DNA from: an uncultured Myxococcales bacterium
Lineage (GTDB): Bacteria > Myxococcota_A > UBA9042 > DTJE01
Length of the DNA stretch: 64,000 bases
Direction of reading: 5' to 3'
Assembly: GCA_903857665.1 (NCBI GenBank)
Contig: CAIOFV010000076.1
Span: 1-64,000, forward strand
The notes under the pieces are model-generated. The model did not search any database. It worked only from the letters and a program-made list of their open reading frames with translations, and was not told the origin of the DNA. Shown one piece after another: positions 52,048 to 60,666 of the stretch. The position numbers and the translations under genes are program-made. Each line of letters begins with the position of its first letter. Position 1 is the stretch's first letter.

Positions 52048-52575
52048 CTACACCTCCTCGTCGTCGTCGCCCTTCTTGCGACGCTCGCCGTCCTCACCTT
52101 CCTCGCCGTCCTCGTCGTCCTCGTCGTCGTCGGTGGCCGCCCCCTCGCCGCGATTCTGGAACTCGGCGTCCCAGCCCGTGGTCGAGCGCGAACGGTCACC
52201 CTGGTCTTCCGAGTCGGTCGGGAGGCTGTCGAACTGACGCTCCTTGTCGAACTCGAAGGTGGCGGGGTCGATGTCCGTTTCCAGGACGATCGTCATGTAG
52301 CGCAGAACGTTGGTGTTCAGGCGCAGCATGCGGTTCAGCTCGCGGACGAACGTGTCGTTCGCGAGGAACACGTGGTACAGGTAGATGCCCTTGAGGGCCT
52401 TCTTGATCGGGAACGCCAGCCGCCGCTTGCCCCACAGCTCGAAGCGGACATGGTGCCCCTCTGCCTTTTGCACGAGTTCCTGGATCTTCTCGTACAGGCG
52501 CTTCTGGGCTTCCTGCCCGGCGTCCGTACGAGTGACGATCACCGTCTCGTACTTCCTCAACTTCACAGCGCTCAT
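52048..52575 (-). CDS. rpsF: 30S ribosomal protein S6 with long acidic tail
   Basis: This 175-residue S6 starts at the ATG at 52575 behind AAGGAGG. The start overlaps the pth stop, and an upstream in-frame codon at 52626 lies inside pth. The ferredoxin-like core (about residues 1-100) has RKYETVIVTRTDAG, FELWGKRRLAFPIKKALKGI and DTFVRELNRMLRLN. A tail of about 60 residues is extremely acidic (DDDEDDEDGEEGEDGE). E. coli S6 is extended with Glu by RimK after translation; here a comparable tail is encoded in the gene. Confidence 0.96.
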   Translation of the reverse strand: MSAVKLRKYETVIVTRTDAGQEAQKRLYEKIQELVQKAEGHHVRFELWGKRRLAFPIKKALKGIYLYHVFLANDTFVRELNRMLRLNTNVLRYMTIVLETDIDPATFEFDKERQFDSLPTDSEDQGDRSRSTTGWDAEFQNRGEGAATDDDEDDEDGEEGEDGERRKKGDDDEEV

Positions 52576-53219
52576 CCAACCTCCTTCCGGTCTTGCGGCC
52601 CGGGGTGGCTTTCGTCCCCCGGGCAAGAAGGTTTGACCAGGCGAATCACGGGGTCACCCCTTCGATTCACCCGGTTCTGGGCCTTCGGGACCCCCCCGAT
52701 GACCCAATCCTCGATCCCTTCGACCGCCCGCTCCTGGGCTGCTTCGAAGACCTCAAGCTCCTCCGCTGAAAACGGAGAGAGCACGTGGTCGATCATTCCG
52801 GGATCCTGCGCGCCCGGCCGACCCACCCCCACGCGGATGCGAGGGAATTCGGCCGTGCCCAGCTGCTCGATGATCGAGCGGATCCCGCGGTGCCCACCGT
52901 CGCCGCCCCCCACCTTGACCAGGATCCGTCCCGGCGGGAGATCGACGTCGTCGTGCACCACAAGCACATCGTTCGGTTCGACTCGAAAGAACCTTGCCGC
53001 CGCGGCGACCGCGTGGCCGGACAGGTTCATGAATGTCAGCGGCTCGACGAGGACGACATCCTCGCCCCGGAACGACACGCGTGCCGTCCGGGCCTGCCAG
53101 CGCTCGCCGAACGAGGCCGCCAGGGAATCGCCGAAGGCGTCAACGACCCTGAAGCCCGCATTGTGCCGCGTCCGGGCATACTGCGCGCCCGGGTTGCCAA
53201 GCCCGCAGACCAGCTTCAC
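52572..53219 (-). CDS. pth: Peptidyl-tRNA hydrolase
   Basis: This 215-residue enzyme recycles prematurely released peptidyl-tRNA. Conserved elements are VCGLGNPGAQYARTRHNAGF, with the catalytic His20 and Asn8 region, TFMNLSGHAV and VVHDDVDLPPGRILVKVGGG. GGHRGIRSI follows, where E. coli has GGHNG, so the substrate-contacting Asn is Arg here. The C-terminus extends about 20 residues beyond the usual end. The stop overlaps the rpsF ATG. It lies between ctc and rpsF, linking translation-quality and ribosomal genes. Confidence 0.95.
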   Translation of the reverse strand: MKLVCGLGNPGAQYARTRHNAGFRVVDAFGDSLAASFGERWQARTARVSFRGEDVVLVEPLTFMNLSGHAVAAAARFFRVEPNDVLVVHDDVDLPPGRILVKVGGGDGGHRGIRSIIEQLGTAEFPRIRVGVGRPGAQDPGMIDHVLSPFSAEELEVFEAAQERAVEGIEDWVIGGVPKAQNRVNRRGDPVIRLVKPSCPGDESHPGPQDRKEVG

Positions 53220-53277
53220 GTCGCGCCCCAGGCTTCAGGGATGGACCGCCGGGCCCGGACCGGGCCCTCGCGGAGCC

Positions 53278-54006
53278 TCACTTCTTCGCAGGCTTGCCAG
53301 CCGCCGGAGCCGCGCCGGCCGCGGGGGCCGCACCAGCCACAGGAGCCGCGCCAGCCACCGGGGCCGCGCCAGCCGCCGGAACCGCGCCAGCCGCGCCCTC
53401 GGCCACGGCGCCCTCGGCCGCCTTCTCTTCTTCTTCCTTCTCGGCGCGCGGGATCTTGACGGTGATGACCGCGTTGTCCTTCACGAAGACCGCCCGCACG
53501 CCCTCGGGGAGCGGCAGCTGGGACAGCGTCATCGTCTGGCCGACCTGGAACGGCGTGACATCGATCACGATGGCGTCCGGCACGGCGCCGGCCTTGCAAC
53601 GCAGCGTGACCTGGCGCATCGCGATGTTCAGGCGCGCGCCCAGTTTCTCGCCTTCGGCCTTGCCGATAGTGCGGACGGGCACCTTGACGACCAGTTCCGT
53701 TTCGTCCGTGACGCGCAGGAAATCGCAATGCTCCAGCGTCCGGCGGACGGGATGCACGGTGAAATCGCGAATGACGGCGACGCACTCCTCGGTCCTGTCG
53801 CCTTCGATGCAGAGGCGGACCACGGTGTTGCGGCCGGTATGGCTCTTCAGGATGCCCGAGATGACCTTCGGATCCACCACCAGCCCGAACGGCTCGTTGG
53901 CGCCGCCGTACACGACCGCGGGAAGGTATCCCAGCGCCCGGATCTTGCGAGCAAAGCCCTTGCCGACGACCGCCCGGGCCTTCGCCTTCACCTGCACGTG
54001 TTCCAT
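53278..54006 (-). CDS. rplY: 50S ribosomal protein L25/general stress protein Ctc
   Basis: This 242-residue CTC-type L25 has the 5S-rRNA-binding domain (residues 1-95: QVKAKARAVVGKGFARKIRA, GYLPAVVYGGANEPFGLVV). The C-terminal TL5-like domain ends ITVKIPRAEKEEEEKA. The last ~35 residues are an Ala/Pro/Gly/Val repeat (AAPVAG units) ending KPAKK, encoded by an 18-bp tandem array. The ATG at 54006 is preceded by GAGGAGG. A strong promoter lies about 130 bases upstream. Confidence 0.95.
   Translation of the reverse strand: MEHVQVKAKARAVVGKGFARKIRALGYLPAVVYGGANEPFGLVVDPKVISGILKSHTGRNTVVRLCIEGDRTEECVAVIRDFTVHPVRRTLEHCDFLRVTDETELVVKVPVRTIGKAEGEKLGARLNIAMRQVTLRCKAGAVPDAIVIDVTPFQVGQTMTLSQLPLPEGVRAVFVKDNAVITVKIPRAEKEEEEKAAEGAVAEGAAGAVPAAGAAPVAGAAPVAGAAPAAGAAPAAGKPAKK
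53297..53386 (-). repeat. 18-bp tandem repeat in the rplY 3' end
   Basis: Five 18-base units (plus-strand form ccagccrccggrgccgcg) code for AAPVAG/AAPAAG hexapeptides in the disordered C-terminal tail of L25. Units differ at three or four positions. This looks like ordinary slippage growth of a low-complexity tail. Confidence 0.9.
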
Positions 54007-54133
54007 CGTGTTCCTCCTCGACCTTTCACTGCGGACTGCAAGGCAGCCCGTGACGGACCGAATCACCCACCGTGGGCGACGGGGTGGCAAGCGACGCTCA
54101 CCGCCCGGCTCGGCCGACACCGAAAGGCGCGGA

Positions 54134-54162
54134 CTTTTATCACCTTGGCAGGGCAGAGTCAA
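54134..54162 (-). promoter_or_regulatory. Promoter of the rplY-pth-rpsF-rpsR-rplI run
   Basis: Minus-strand TTGACT (54162-54157), 17 bases, TAAAAG (54139-54134). The AT-rich -10 stands out in this GC-rich DNA. It overlaps the 3' end of the HAD phosphatase gene and leaves a leader of about 120 bases before the rplY ATG. I could not assign a known leader motif to that stretch. Confidence 0.6.
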
Positions 54163-54808
54163 GCCGTTCCGCCAGTTCGCGCAGATCTTCGACGTCCGCG
54201 CCCGGCACCAGGAGGCTGGCACGCCAGAGGCCGGTCCGCACGCGAACCGAGCGCACGCCGGCCCGGGCCGCCGTTTCGATGTCCACGTCCGAATCGCCCA
54301 CCATCATCGCGCGTCCGGGGGCCACCCCCAGGCGATCCAGCACCGCCAGCAGCGGGGCGGGGTCCGGCTTCATCGTCGGGAAGGAGTCGCCGCCCCAGGC
54401 GCCGACCAGGTGGGGGGCGAGCCCGAACGACTCGACGATGGCCCGCGTCATCGATTCCGGCTTGTTGGACAGCACCGCCCGCCGGCGGCCGGCAAGCCCG
54501 ACGACGGCCTCGACCGCCCCCGGGCAGGGCTTCGTTTCGTCCAGCAGATGGGCGCCGTAGTATGCGCGGAAGGCCGCGAGGTCGGCGGCCCTGTCCCCCG
54601 GCGCCCCCGGTCCCAGCGTGCCCGCCAGCAGCGCCGAGGCGCCGTGGCCCACGTTGTCCATCACGTCGGACAGCGGCAGCGGCGCCAGTCCGTGCAGGCC
54701 CCGGACGTGGTTCACGGCGGTTTGCAGGTCGGCGAAGGTGTCCGCGAGCGTCCCGTCCAGGTCGAACACGACGGCATCGACGTCCCGCCAGAAGTCGCGT
54801 CCGCTCAA
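54140..54808 (-). CDS. HAD-family phosphatase, phosphoglycolate-phosphatase-like
   Basis: This 222-residue HAD hydrolase has motif I VVFDLDGTLADTFADL, with two catalytic Asp, and a helical cap. Motif II is AVLSNKPESMTR, the motif III Lys is in FPTMKPDPAPLL, and motif IV is MMVGDSDVDIETAARAG. This fits the Gph group that hydrolyses 2-phosphoglycolate, but substrates in this family cannot be set from sequence alone. Its ATG overlaps the rimO stop (ATGA). Confidence 0.88.
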   Translation of the reverse strand: MSGRDFWRDVDAVVFDLDGTLADTFADLQTAVNHVRGLHGLAPLPLSDVMDNVGHGASALLAGTLGPGAPGDRAADLAAFRAYYGAHLLDETKPCPGAVEAVVGLAGRRRAVLSNKPESMTRAIVESFGLAPHLVGAWGGDSFPTMKPDPAPLLAVLDRLGVAPGRAMMVGDSDVDIETAARAGVRSVRVRTGLWRASLLVPGADVEDLRELAERLDSALPR

Positions 54809-56190
54809 CGGCGCGCCCTCCCGGCGACGGCCTTCGATCGGCCCGAGGCGACCTCGGCCTCGAAATCGTTGCCCTCGAATCCCGTGACCCGGACCCGGAC
54901 CCGCTGGCCCACCGGGGGCGCGACACCCGCGATCCGTACGTTGCCATCGACTTCGGGGGCCTGCAACCAGAGGCGGCCGATGGAAATCGTCGAAGCAGCC
55001 CGGCCCCTCCCGGCTTCCTCGACCACCGCGTCGTGGACCTGCCCGACCATCTGCGCCCGTGCCGAGGCTGCGATCCCCGTCAGGTCGGCCTCCAGCAGCG
55101 CCTTGCGACGTCGCTTCGTCGTCGGCGACACCGGGTCGGGAAGCGCCGACGCCCTCGAGCCGGGCTCGGGGGAGAACGCGAACACGCCCGCCATCTCGAA
55201 CCGCGCCCGCGCCGCGAACGTCCGAAGGGTCTCGAAGGCCGCGGCATCCTCGCCCGGGAATCCCACCAGGTAGGTCGTCCGCAGCACCACCCCGGGAACC
55301 CGCGCCCGGACGCGGTCCACCAGCGCCAGCAGCGCCCGCCCCGTGGTCCCGCGGCGCATCGCCCGGAGCACCCCGTCATCGAAGTGCTGCACCGGCAGGT
55401 CCAGGTATGGCAGCACCGCCGGATGGCCTGCCATCAGGTCCAGCAGGCCGTCCTCGAGGTCCCGCGGGTACACGTACATCAGCCGCAGCCAGGTGCCCTT
55501 GGGCACAGCGTCGGCCAGCCGCGCCACCAGCGACGCCAGCCCCGGCGCACCGGGCAGATCGGCGCCCCAGTGCGACAGGTCCTCCGCCACCAGCACGATC
55601 TCGCGCACGCCGCCCGCCGCCAGGGCCATCGCCTCTGCGACGACGTCATCGGCAGGCCGGCTGCGCTGGCGCCCGCGGATCCGCGGGATGATGCAGAACG
55701 CGCACTGCCGGTTGCAGCCCTCGCTGATCTTCAGGTAGGCGATGTGGGGCGCGGTGGTCACCAGCCGGGGATTCGCCGCGGTGGGCGTCGGCACCGCCCC
55801 TTCGGCCGGCGCCCGCCCCTCCAGCCGGCCCCGCAAGGCCAGCAGGTCCCGGACCCCCGCCAGCACCTCGGCTTCGGGCACGGCCTCCTCGATTTCCCGC
55901 CGGAACGCTTCGGCCATGCAGCCGGTCGCCACCAGCCGGCCGCCGGGGCGCAGCGAGAGCGCCGCCTCGCGCAGCACCGCCACCGATTCCTTCCGCGCGT
56001 CGGCCAGGAAGCCGCACGTGTTCACCAGCACCACGTCCGCGTCCTCGGGCTCTCCGGCCAGCGCGTACCCCGCCGTCAGCAGGTCGCCCAGCATCACCTC
56101 GGTGTCCACGCGGTTGCGGGGGCAGCCCAGCGTGATGGCGCAGACGGTGCCGACCGGGCCGCGGCGGCGGGATGTACGGGAGGTCGTCAT
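54805..56190 (-). CDS. rimO: Ribosomal protein S12 methylthiotransferase RimO
   Basis: This 461-residue radical SAM enzyme adds a methylthio group to an Asp of S12. The N-terminal UPF0004 domain has ITLGCPRNRVDTEVMLG, VLVNTCGFLADARKES and LVATGCMAE, the three cysteines binding the auxiliary cluster. The radical SAM motif is ISEGCNRQCAFCIIPRIRG. The core includes LRLMYVYPRDLEDGLL and YLDLPVQHFDDGVLRAMRRG. The C-terminal TRAM domain ends with VRVTGFEGNDFEAEV. YPRDL and LPVQH with the SEGCN form favour RimO over MiaB. It overlaps lolA and the HAD gene at both ends. Confidence 0.94.
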   Translation of the reverse strand: MTTSRTSRRRGPVGTVCAITLGCPRNRVDTEVMLGDLLTAGYALAGEPEDADVVLVNTCGFLADARKESVAVLREAALSLRPGGRLVATGCMAEAFRREIEEAVPEAEVLAGVRDLLALRGRLEGRAPAEGAVPTPTAANPRLVTTAPHIAYLKISEGCNRQCAFCIIPRIRGRQRSRPADDVVAEAMALAAGGVREIVLVAEDLSHWGADLPGAPGLASLVARLADAVPKGTWLRLMYVYPRDLEDGLLDLMAGHPAVLPYLDLPVQHFDDGVLRAMRRGTTGRALLALVDRVRARVPGVVLRTTYLVGFPGEDAAAFETLRTFAARARFEMAGVFAFSPEPGSRASALPDPVSPTTKRRRKALLEADLTGIAASARAQMVGQVHDAVVEEAGRGRAASTISIGRLWLQAPEVDGNVRIAGVAPPVGQRVRVRVTGFEGNDFEAEVASGRSKAVAGRARR

Positions 56191-56894
56191 CGGGGGTTGA
56201 CGTCCTGGACCCGGACGCCGTCCGGAACCGTGAAGACGAAGCCCGACGCCGGCAACTTGCCGTAGGAGGGGTCTTCGAACCAGACGTGGCTGACGTTTCC
56301 CAGGGGGTCCAGCACCTCGGTTTCCCGGGTATCGCCGGTCGCCGGATCGACGAACAGCGTGATCGACTGGTACGACGAGGAGGGCTGGCGCGGGGTCAGG
56401 AGGATGGGGACCAGCCCGGCCGCAGTCGGCGCCTGTTCGACGCCCTCGAACGCCTCCGTCAGGCGCGTGGTGCCGGTCAGGAAGCCCAGCGCCTGGTAGA
56501 GTTCCGAATCCTTGACGGACAGGCGGTACGCCACCCCCTCCTCGACGTCATAGGACCACATCACGTCGCCGTCGCTGACGTAGTGCACCTTGTCCGGCAC
56601 CTGGTAGTCCCACCGCATCCGGTTCGGCCTCTGGAACCACACCGTGCCCGATCGCGTGAAGGTCCGCTTCGGGCTGCGGGTGCGGACGACCTGCTTGAAG
56701 GACGCCTTGAAGTCCGTCGTGCGCTGGTACAGGGCCTGCACCTTCGACAGCAGGCCGGTGGCCTGCGCGGGCGCTCCCTGGGATGCGGTCGCATGCAAGG
56801 CGGCCGGGGGGGCCTTCGCCGCGGGGGCCGGCGCCGCGGACGCCGAAGCCGCGAAGGCAAGCACCAGGACCACAGCGGGAATTCGCCTTTCCAT
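56187..56894 (-). CDS. lolA: LolA-like outer-membrane lipoprotein carrier
   Basis: This 235-residue periplasmic protein has a signal peptide (IPAVVLVLAFAASASAAP). The mature fold is LolA-like: DFKASFKQVVRTRS, FTRSGTVWFQRPNRMRWDYQ, SDGDVMWSYDVEEGVAYRLS, LFVDPATGDTRETEV. LolA ferries lipoproteins from the Lol complex to the outer membrane, which fits the many lipoproteins encoded here. It is the first gene of lolA-rimO-HAD, with its stop overlapping the rimO ATG. Confidence 0.88.
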   Translation of the reverse strand: MERRIPAVVLVLAFAASASAAPAPAAKAPPAALHATASQGAPAQATGLLSKVQALYQRTTDFKASFKQVVRTRSPKRTFTRSGTVWFQRPNRMRWDYQVPDKVHYVSDGDVMWSYDVEEGVAYRLSVKDSELYQALGFLTGTTRLTEAFEGVEQAPTAAGLVPILLTPRQPSSSYQSITLFVDPATGDTRETEVLDPLGNVSHVWFEDPSYGKLPASGFVFTVPDGVRVQDVNPR

Positions 56895-57006
56895 CGGGCG
56901 CGAGTGTACCGGTTTCAGGATGGGCCGCCAAGGATCCGGGTGAAGGTCGGTTGACGCGACGGGCGCGGCCGGGGTTCGGGAGCGCGGAGGATGTGCCGAT
57001 CGGCCG

Positions 57007-58389
57007 CTAGAGCGACCCGGCCGTGGCCCGCTGCAGGTTCGCGTAGGCGGTGTAGTAGCTGTACAGGGCGACGGCGTAGCCCGCGCGAGCCTGCGTCAGC
57101 GCGCTCTGGCCGTCCAGGACCTCGACCGACGTGGCGGTGGACGCCTCGTACTTGCGCGTCACGACCCGCAGGTTCTCCTCGGCCGACGCGATCGCCATGC
57201 GGTTGAATTCCAGCGAGGAACGGGCCGTCCGGAGATCCAGCCAGCTCTTCTTCACGTCCAGCAGGATCTGGTCGCGGATGCCCACCAGCGCCTCGCGGGC
57301 CTTTTCGCGGTCGTGGCCGACCGACTTCATCTTCAGGATGTCCCGGCCCAGGTCCCAGAAGTTCCAGGTCAGCTGGGCGCCGACGAAGTACGAGTCCTCG
57401 CGCTGGAACGTGCTGCCCGTGAAGTGGGTGTAACGGAAGACGCCCGCGATGGTCGGGATCAGCGCGCCGATCGTCGCCTGGTAGCCGGCGTCGGCCATCT
57501 TGCCCTTCTGCGCGACCGAATCGACCTCGGGCCGCTCGGACAGCGCCCGCTCGATCGCCTTCTCCTCGTTCAGGGACGGCTCCGGCGGCGGGTCCGGGTA
57601 GTCGCCCTTCGGCACCAGCATGGTCGATGCCGGGATGCCCATCTGGATCGACAGGCCCGCCCGGGCCAGCGCCACGCCCGCCAGGGCCTGGTTGTGCTGG
57701 TCCTGCACCTTCGCCAGCGCCGTTTCGGCGCGCAGCACGTCGTCCTTGCCGACCAGCCCGGCCTCGTAGAACGACTTCGCCGTCTTCAGGTGCGCCTCGA
57801 CCTGCTCGATGCCCTTCTGGGTGACTTCCGTCAACTCCAGCGCGGACTTCAGTTTGAAGAAGGTGTCGGCGATCCGGAACTTGATCTGCAGCTGCTTGGC
57901 CTCTTCGTCCAGCCGGGCGCCTTCCAGCGCAGCGCCCTGCATCTTGTACAGGGAGGCCAGCGAATACAGCGGGGTGATCGGCTGCACGGCCTGGAGCTGG
58001 ATCGACGACGTGACCCGCTTCTGGACCTCCAGCGGGGTGCCGAGGCTGGAGAGGAGGCCGACGAACCCGTCGCCGAGCATCGTAGTGATCAGGCTGATCT
58101 GGTCCGGGGTCAACTGGATCTTGCTGGCATCGACCAGCGCGACCTTCGTCGCCTGGTCCCAGTACTGGATGCCCGCGTCCAGCGACAGGCGCGGGCCCAT
58201 CGCCAGCCCGGCGGACAGCTTCTCGTCCGCCGCCTTGTCGACGTCCGGCTTGCCCATCCTCAGCTCGGGCGAGTGCTCGACGCCCAGGCGGACCGCCTCC
58301 TCCAGCGTCACGTCACGGACCTGGGCCCCGGCCGGCACGGCCGCCAGCACGACGGCCAGGATCATCGCCACCTGGTTCGCGTTCCGCAT
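57007..58389 (-). CDS. TolC-family outer-membrane efflux protein
   Basis: This 460-residue protein has a signal peptide (MILAVVLAAVPAGAQ) and two repeats of long helices and strands. The first begins VTLEEAVRLGVEHSPELRM; the second contains IERALSERPEVDSVAQKGKM. LRVVTRKYEASTATSVEVLDGQSAL is the conserved end-of-helix segment of the TolC/OMF family. It should form a trimeric outer-membrane channel with a periplasmic tunnel for tripartite efflux or type I secretion. No adaptor or inner-membrane pump is adjacent in the window. Start chosen at 58389, behind GGAGG. The promoter carries a dyad operator. Confidence 0.92.
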   Translation of the reverse strand: MRNANQVAMILAVVLAAVPAGAQVRDVTLEEAVRLGVEHSPELRMGKPDVDKAADEKLSAGLAMGPRLSLDAGIQYWDQATKVALVDASKIQLTPDQISLITTMLGDGFVGLLSSLGTPLEVQKRVTSSIQLQAVQPITPLYSLASLYKMQGAALEGARLDEEAKQLQIKFRIADTFFKLKSALELTEVTQKGIEQVEAHLKTAKSFYEAGLVGKDDVLRAETALAKVQDQHNQALAGVALARAGLSIQMGIPASTMLVPKGDYPDPPPEPSLNEEKAIERALSERPEVDSVAQKGKMADAGYQATIGALIPTIAGVFRYTHFTGSTFQREDSYFVGAQLTWNFWDLGRDILKMKSVGHDREKAREALVGIRDQILLDVKKSWLDLRTARSSLEFNRMAIASAEENLRVVTRKYEASTATSVEVLDGQSALTQARAGYAVALYSYYTAYANLQRATAGSL

Positions 58390-58474
58390 CACGACCTCCG
58401 TAGGGACGGCCCATCGCCGTCCACCCGGCATCCCGGGGAAAATGGTTCCCGGGTGCCGGACACGTCGGGCGGGA

Positions 58475-58502
58475 ACTTAATCAATCGATTAGCAACCGTC
58501 AA
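58475..58502 (-). promoter_or_regulatory. Promoter of the TolC-like gene
   Basis: Minus-strand TTGACG (58502-58497), 16 bases, TTAAGT (58480-58475). The spacer and the first -10 bases contain the palindrome listed next. The predicted leader is about 80 bases. Confidence 0.55.
58478..58491. promoter_or_regulatory. Dyad operator TAATC-N4-GATTA
   Basis: A perfect 5-bp inverted repeat, TAATC (58478-58482) and GATTA (58487-58491), with a 4-base centre AATC. It sits in an AT-rich island between the -35 and -10 boxes of the TolC-like gene, the position expected for a repressor such as a TetR/AcrR or MarR regulator. No such regulator is encoded nearby. Confidence 0.5.
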
Positions 58503-58653
58503 GCCCGCAGCGGCAAAGGCATGGGCACATGCCGTGATTGCCGGTCACCCGACCCGGCGCCGGCATTCGACGACAATCGCAGGAATGCGAGGCGCCCGTT
58601 GGCGCTCCGGGGGGGGCCACACCAGGCTCCCGCGACCCGGGACGCTCCGGGGC
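58503..58653. other. Intergenic stretch with no recognised feature
   Basis: The 302-base gap between the TolC-like gene and dnaJ holds two divergent promoters (58475-58502 and 58654-58684). In the ~150 bases between them I find no ORF of interest, RNA gene or terminator. Confidence 0.6.
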
Positions 58654-58684
58654 TTGACAGGCCGCCTCGGAATACACCTTATTG
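58654..58684 (+). promoter_or_regulatory. Candidate dnaJ promoter
   Basis: TTGACA (58654-58659, within GGCTTGACAG), 19 bases, then TTATTG (58679-58684) just before the start codon. CTTGAC followed by ACCTTATT also resembles a heat-shock sigma-32 promoter, which would suit dnaJ. The spacing to the ATG is tight. Confidence 0.4.
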
Positions 58685-58691
58685 CCCCGCC

Positions 58692-59751
58692 ATGGCGGAC
58701 CGCGACTACTACGCAATTCTGGGAGTCCCGCGAGAGGCGGACAAGGAGGAGGTCAAGAAGGCCTACCGACGCCTCGCGATCCAATATCATCCCGACAAGA
58801 ATCCGGACGACCCCGCCGCCGAGGACAAGTTCAAGGCGGTCGCCGAGGCGTACGACGTCCTATCCGACCCGGAAAAGCGCCAGATCTACGATCGGTTCGG
58901 CGCGGCGGGCCTCAAGGGACGGGGCTACGACTTTTCCGCCGAGGACATCTTTTCCCAGTTCATGGGCATGTTCGGGGGCGGCTTCGAGGACCTGTTCGGA
59001 GGGTTTTCGCCCCACGGTCGGCGGCGAACCAGCAAGGGACGCGACCAGCAGGTCGAGGTGGCCCTGACGCTGGAGGAGGCCGCAACCGGGGTCGAACGGG
59101 AGGTCACCCTCCGCCGCGACGAGGCCTGCGAGACGTGCAGCGGTTCGGGCGCAGCCGCAGGGTCCGGCCCCGAGCGATGCCCGGCCTGCCACGGCCACGG
59201 CAGGATCGCCCACAGCCAGGGCCTGTTCACCATCACCACCACCTGCCCCCCAATGCCGGGGCGCCGGGCGTGTCATCAAGGAGCGCTGCACCGCATGCAG
59301 CGGCACCGGGCGGACGACCAGCGAACGCAAGATCAAGGTCCGCATCCCCGCCGGGGTCGATGCCGGCAACACGTTGCGCGTCGGCGGGGCCGGCGGCGCG
59401 GGCGAGCCGGGCGCGCCTCCGGGCGACCTGTACGTCGTGGTGGACGTGCGCGAGGACCCGCGCTTCCGCCGGGAAGGCGACGACCTGGTTCACGAAATGT
59501 CCCTGTCGATCCCGGACGCCGTGCTGGGCAAGAAGATCGTCGTGGACGGCATCCTGGGCACCGTGAAGGTCGAAATCCCGAAGGGCAGCCAGCCCGGGGA
59601 CGCGATCCGCGTGCCAGGCGAAGGCATGCCGCGCCTGGGCACCCGGAGCCGCGGCGACCTGTGGGTGCGCGTGGACATCGAGGTCCCGCGCGATCCCCCC
59701 CGCGCCATTCGAAAGTTGTACGAGCAGATCCGGGAACTCGAGGTGGACTAG
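58692..59751 (+). CDS. dnaJ: Chaperone DnaJ, interrupted by a +1 frameshift
   Basis: The J domain (residues 1-70: [20 protein letters not shown], with the HPD triad in YHPDKN) and a Gly/Phe region ([19 protein letters not shown]) come first. The zinc-finger domain follows, with CETCSGSG and CPACHGHG. After Cys-Pro of the third motif the frame breaks in a run of six C (59246-59251). Removing one C restores [16 protein letters not shown] and the whole C-terminal domain ([20 protein letters not shown] to the stop at 59749-59751), giving about 352 residues. As written, the ribosome would leave the zinc domain in the wrong frame. A homopolymer sequencing or assembly error is most likely; true inactivation or programmed slippage is less likely. 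Confidence 0.88.
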
Positions 59752-59796
59752 GCACTTCGGTGCCGCGGGCGCAGATCCCGAAAGGGGAGGCTCCCC

Positions 59797-60618
59797 ATGG
59801 AGGACTGGACCCGCGTTCGCCTGCTGCGACCCCTGTCGCTCGGGCCCGCGGTCGAGGTGTGGCGCGCCCGCATGGGCCGTCGGCGGGTCGTCGTTCGCCG
59901 CTATATGCCGCTTCGCCCCGGATCGCCGTGGCCTCCCCCTCCCGACCCCGCGGTGCTGGCTGCGGTGAACCATCCCGCGCTGGTGCGCTTCCTGGACCAC
60001 TGGCGCGACGCCGACGGCGTCGAGTGCCACGGGTTCGTCGAGGCGCGCGGGGAGACCCTGGCCGACGTTCTCGCACGGGGCCCGCTGCCGCCGGACCGAT
60101 GGACGGACGTCGCATGCCGCTGCGCCATCGGCCTGCGCTGGCTGCACGAGCGCTGTCCGCTCGCCCCCCGACTGCACGGCGACGTGTCGTTGCGGAACAT
60201 CCACGTGTCGGTCGATGGCCGCGCCCGCTGGCTGGACGTTCGCGCCGATCGCCCTCGCCAGCACCCGGATGGGGACGTGATCCTCGGTACCCTGCACTGC
60301 CTGGCACCCGAGGTCCTGCGGGGCGAGGCGCCGTCCGCGGCCTCCGAGATCTTCGCCCTGGGCCTCGTGGCGCTGGCTGCGGCGGTCGGTCCCCTGCCCT
60401 GGCGCGGCGCCCGATCGCCCATCGAGGTGCTGGAGGCCTGGGACCGCAACCCCCCCGCGACCCTCGCCACCCGCCTGCCCTCTCCGGCCGCGACGCTGCT
60501 GGAAGCGATGCTCGCCCCGACACCTTCCGACAGGCCCGCTGCCCGCGACGTTGTGACGTGCCTCCGGCAGGGCCTTCCGGGCCGGCCTGCGAGGGGGCAC
60601 TTCCTTTACAAGGGTTGA
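59797..60618 (+). CDS. Atypical protein-kinase-like protein
   Basis: This 273-residue soluble protein has a reduced Ser/Thr-kinase fold. Kept: HGDVSLRNI (His127-Gly-Asp129, Asn134) for the HRDxxxxN loop, Asp147 in LDVRA at the DFG position, and CLAPEVL (Ala170-Pro-Glu) for the APE. The activation-segment partner is [16 protein letters not shown]. Changed: the glycine loop is missing and the ATP-anchoring Lys of VAIK is Arg34 (VVVRRY). It is therefore either a weak or unusual kinase or a pseudokinase. It lies between dnaJ and rpoN. Its stop overlaps the rpoN promoter. Confidence 0.72.
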   Translation: MEDWTRVRLLRPLSLGPAVEVWRARMGRRRVVVRRYMPLRPGSPWPPPPDPAVLAAVNHPALVRFLDHWRDADGVECHGFVEARGETLADVLARGPLPPDRWTDVACRCAIGLRWLHERCPLAPRLHGDVSLRNIHVSVDGRARWLDVRADRPRQHPDGDVILGTLHCLAPEVLRGEAPSAASEIFALGLVALAAAVGPLPWRGARSPIEVLEAWDRNPPATLATRLPSPAATLLEAMLAPTPSDRPAARDVVTCLRQGLPGRPARGHFLYKG

Positions 60619-60633
60619 GCGCGGCGCTATATT
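60605..60633 (+). promoter_or_regulatory. Promoter of rpoN
   Basis: TTTACA (60605-60610), 17 bases, TATATT (60628-60633). This is the best sigma70-like match in the window. The -35 lies inside the last codons of the kinase-like gene, and the leader is about 30 bases. Confidence 0.65.
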
Positions 60634-60666
60634 GACCGTGTTGAGCCGATGCCCGGCAAGGATTGA

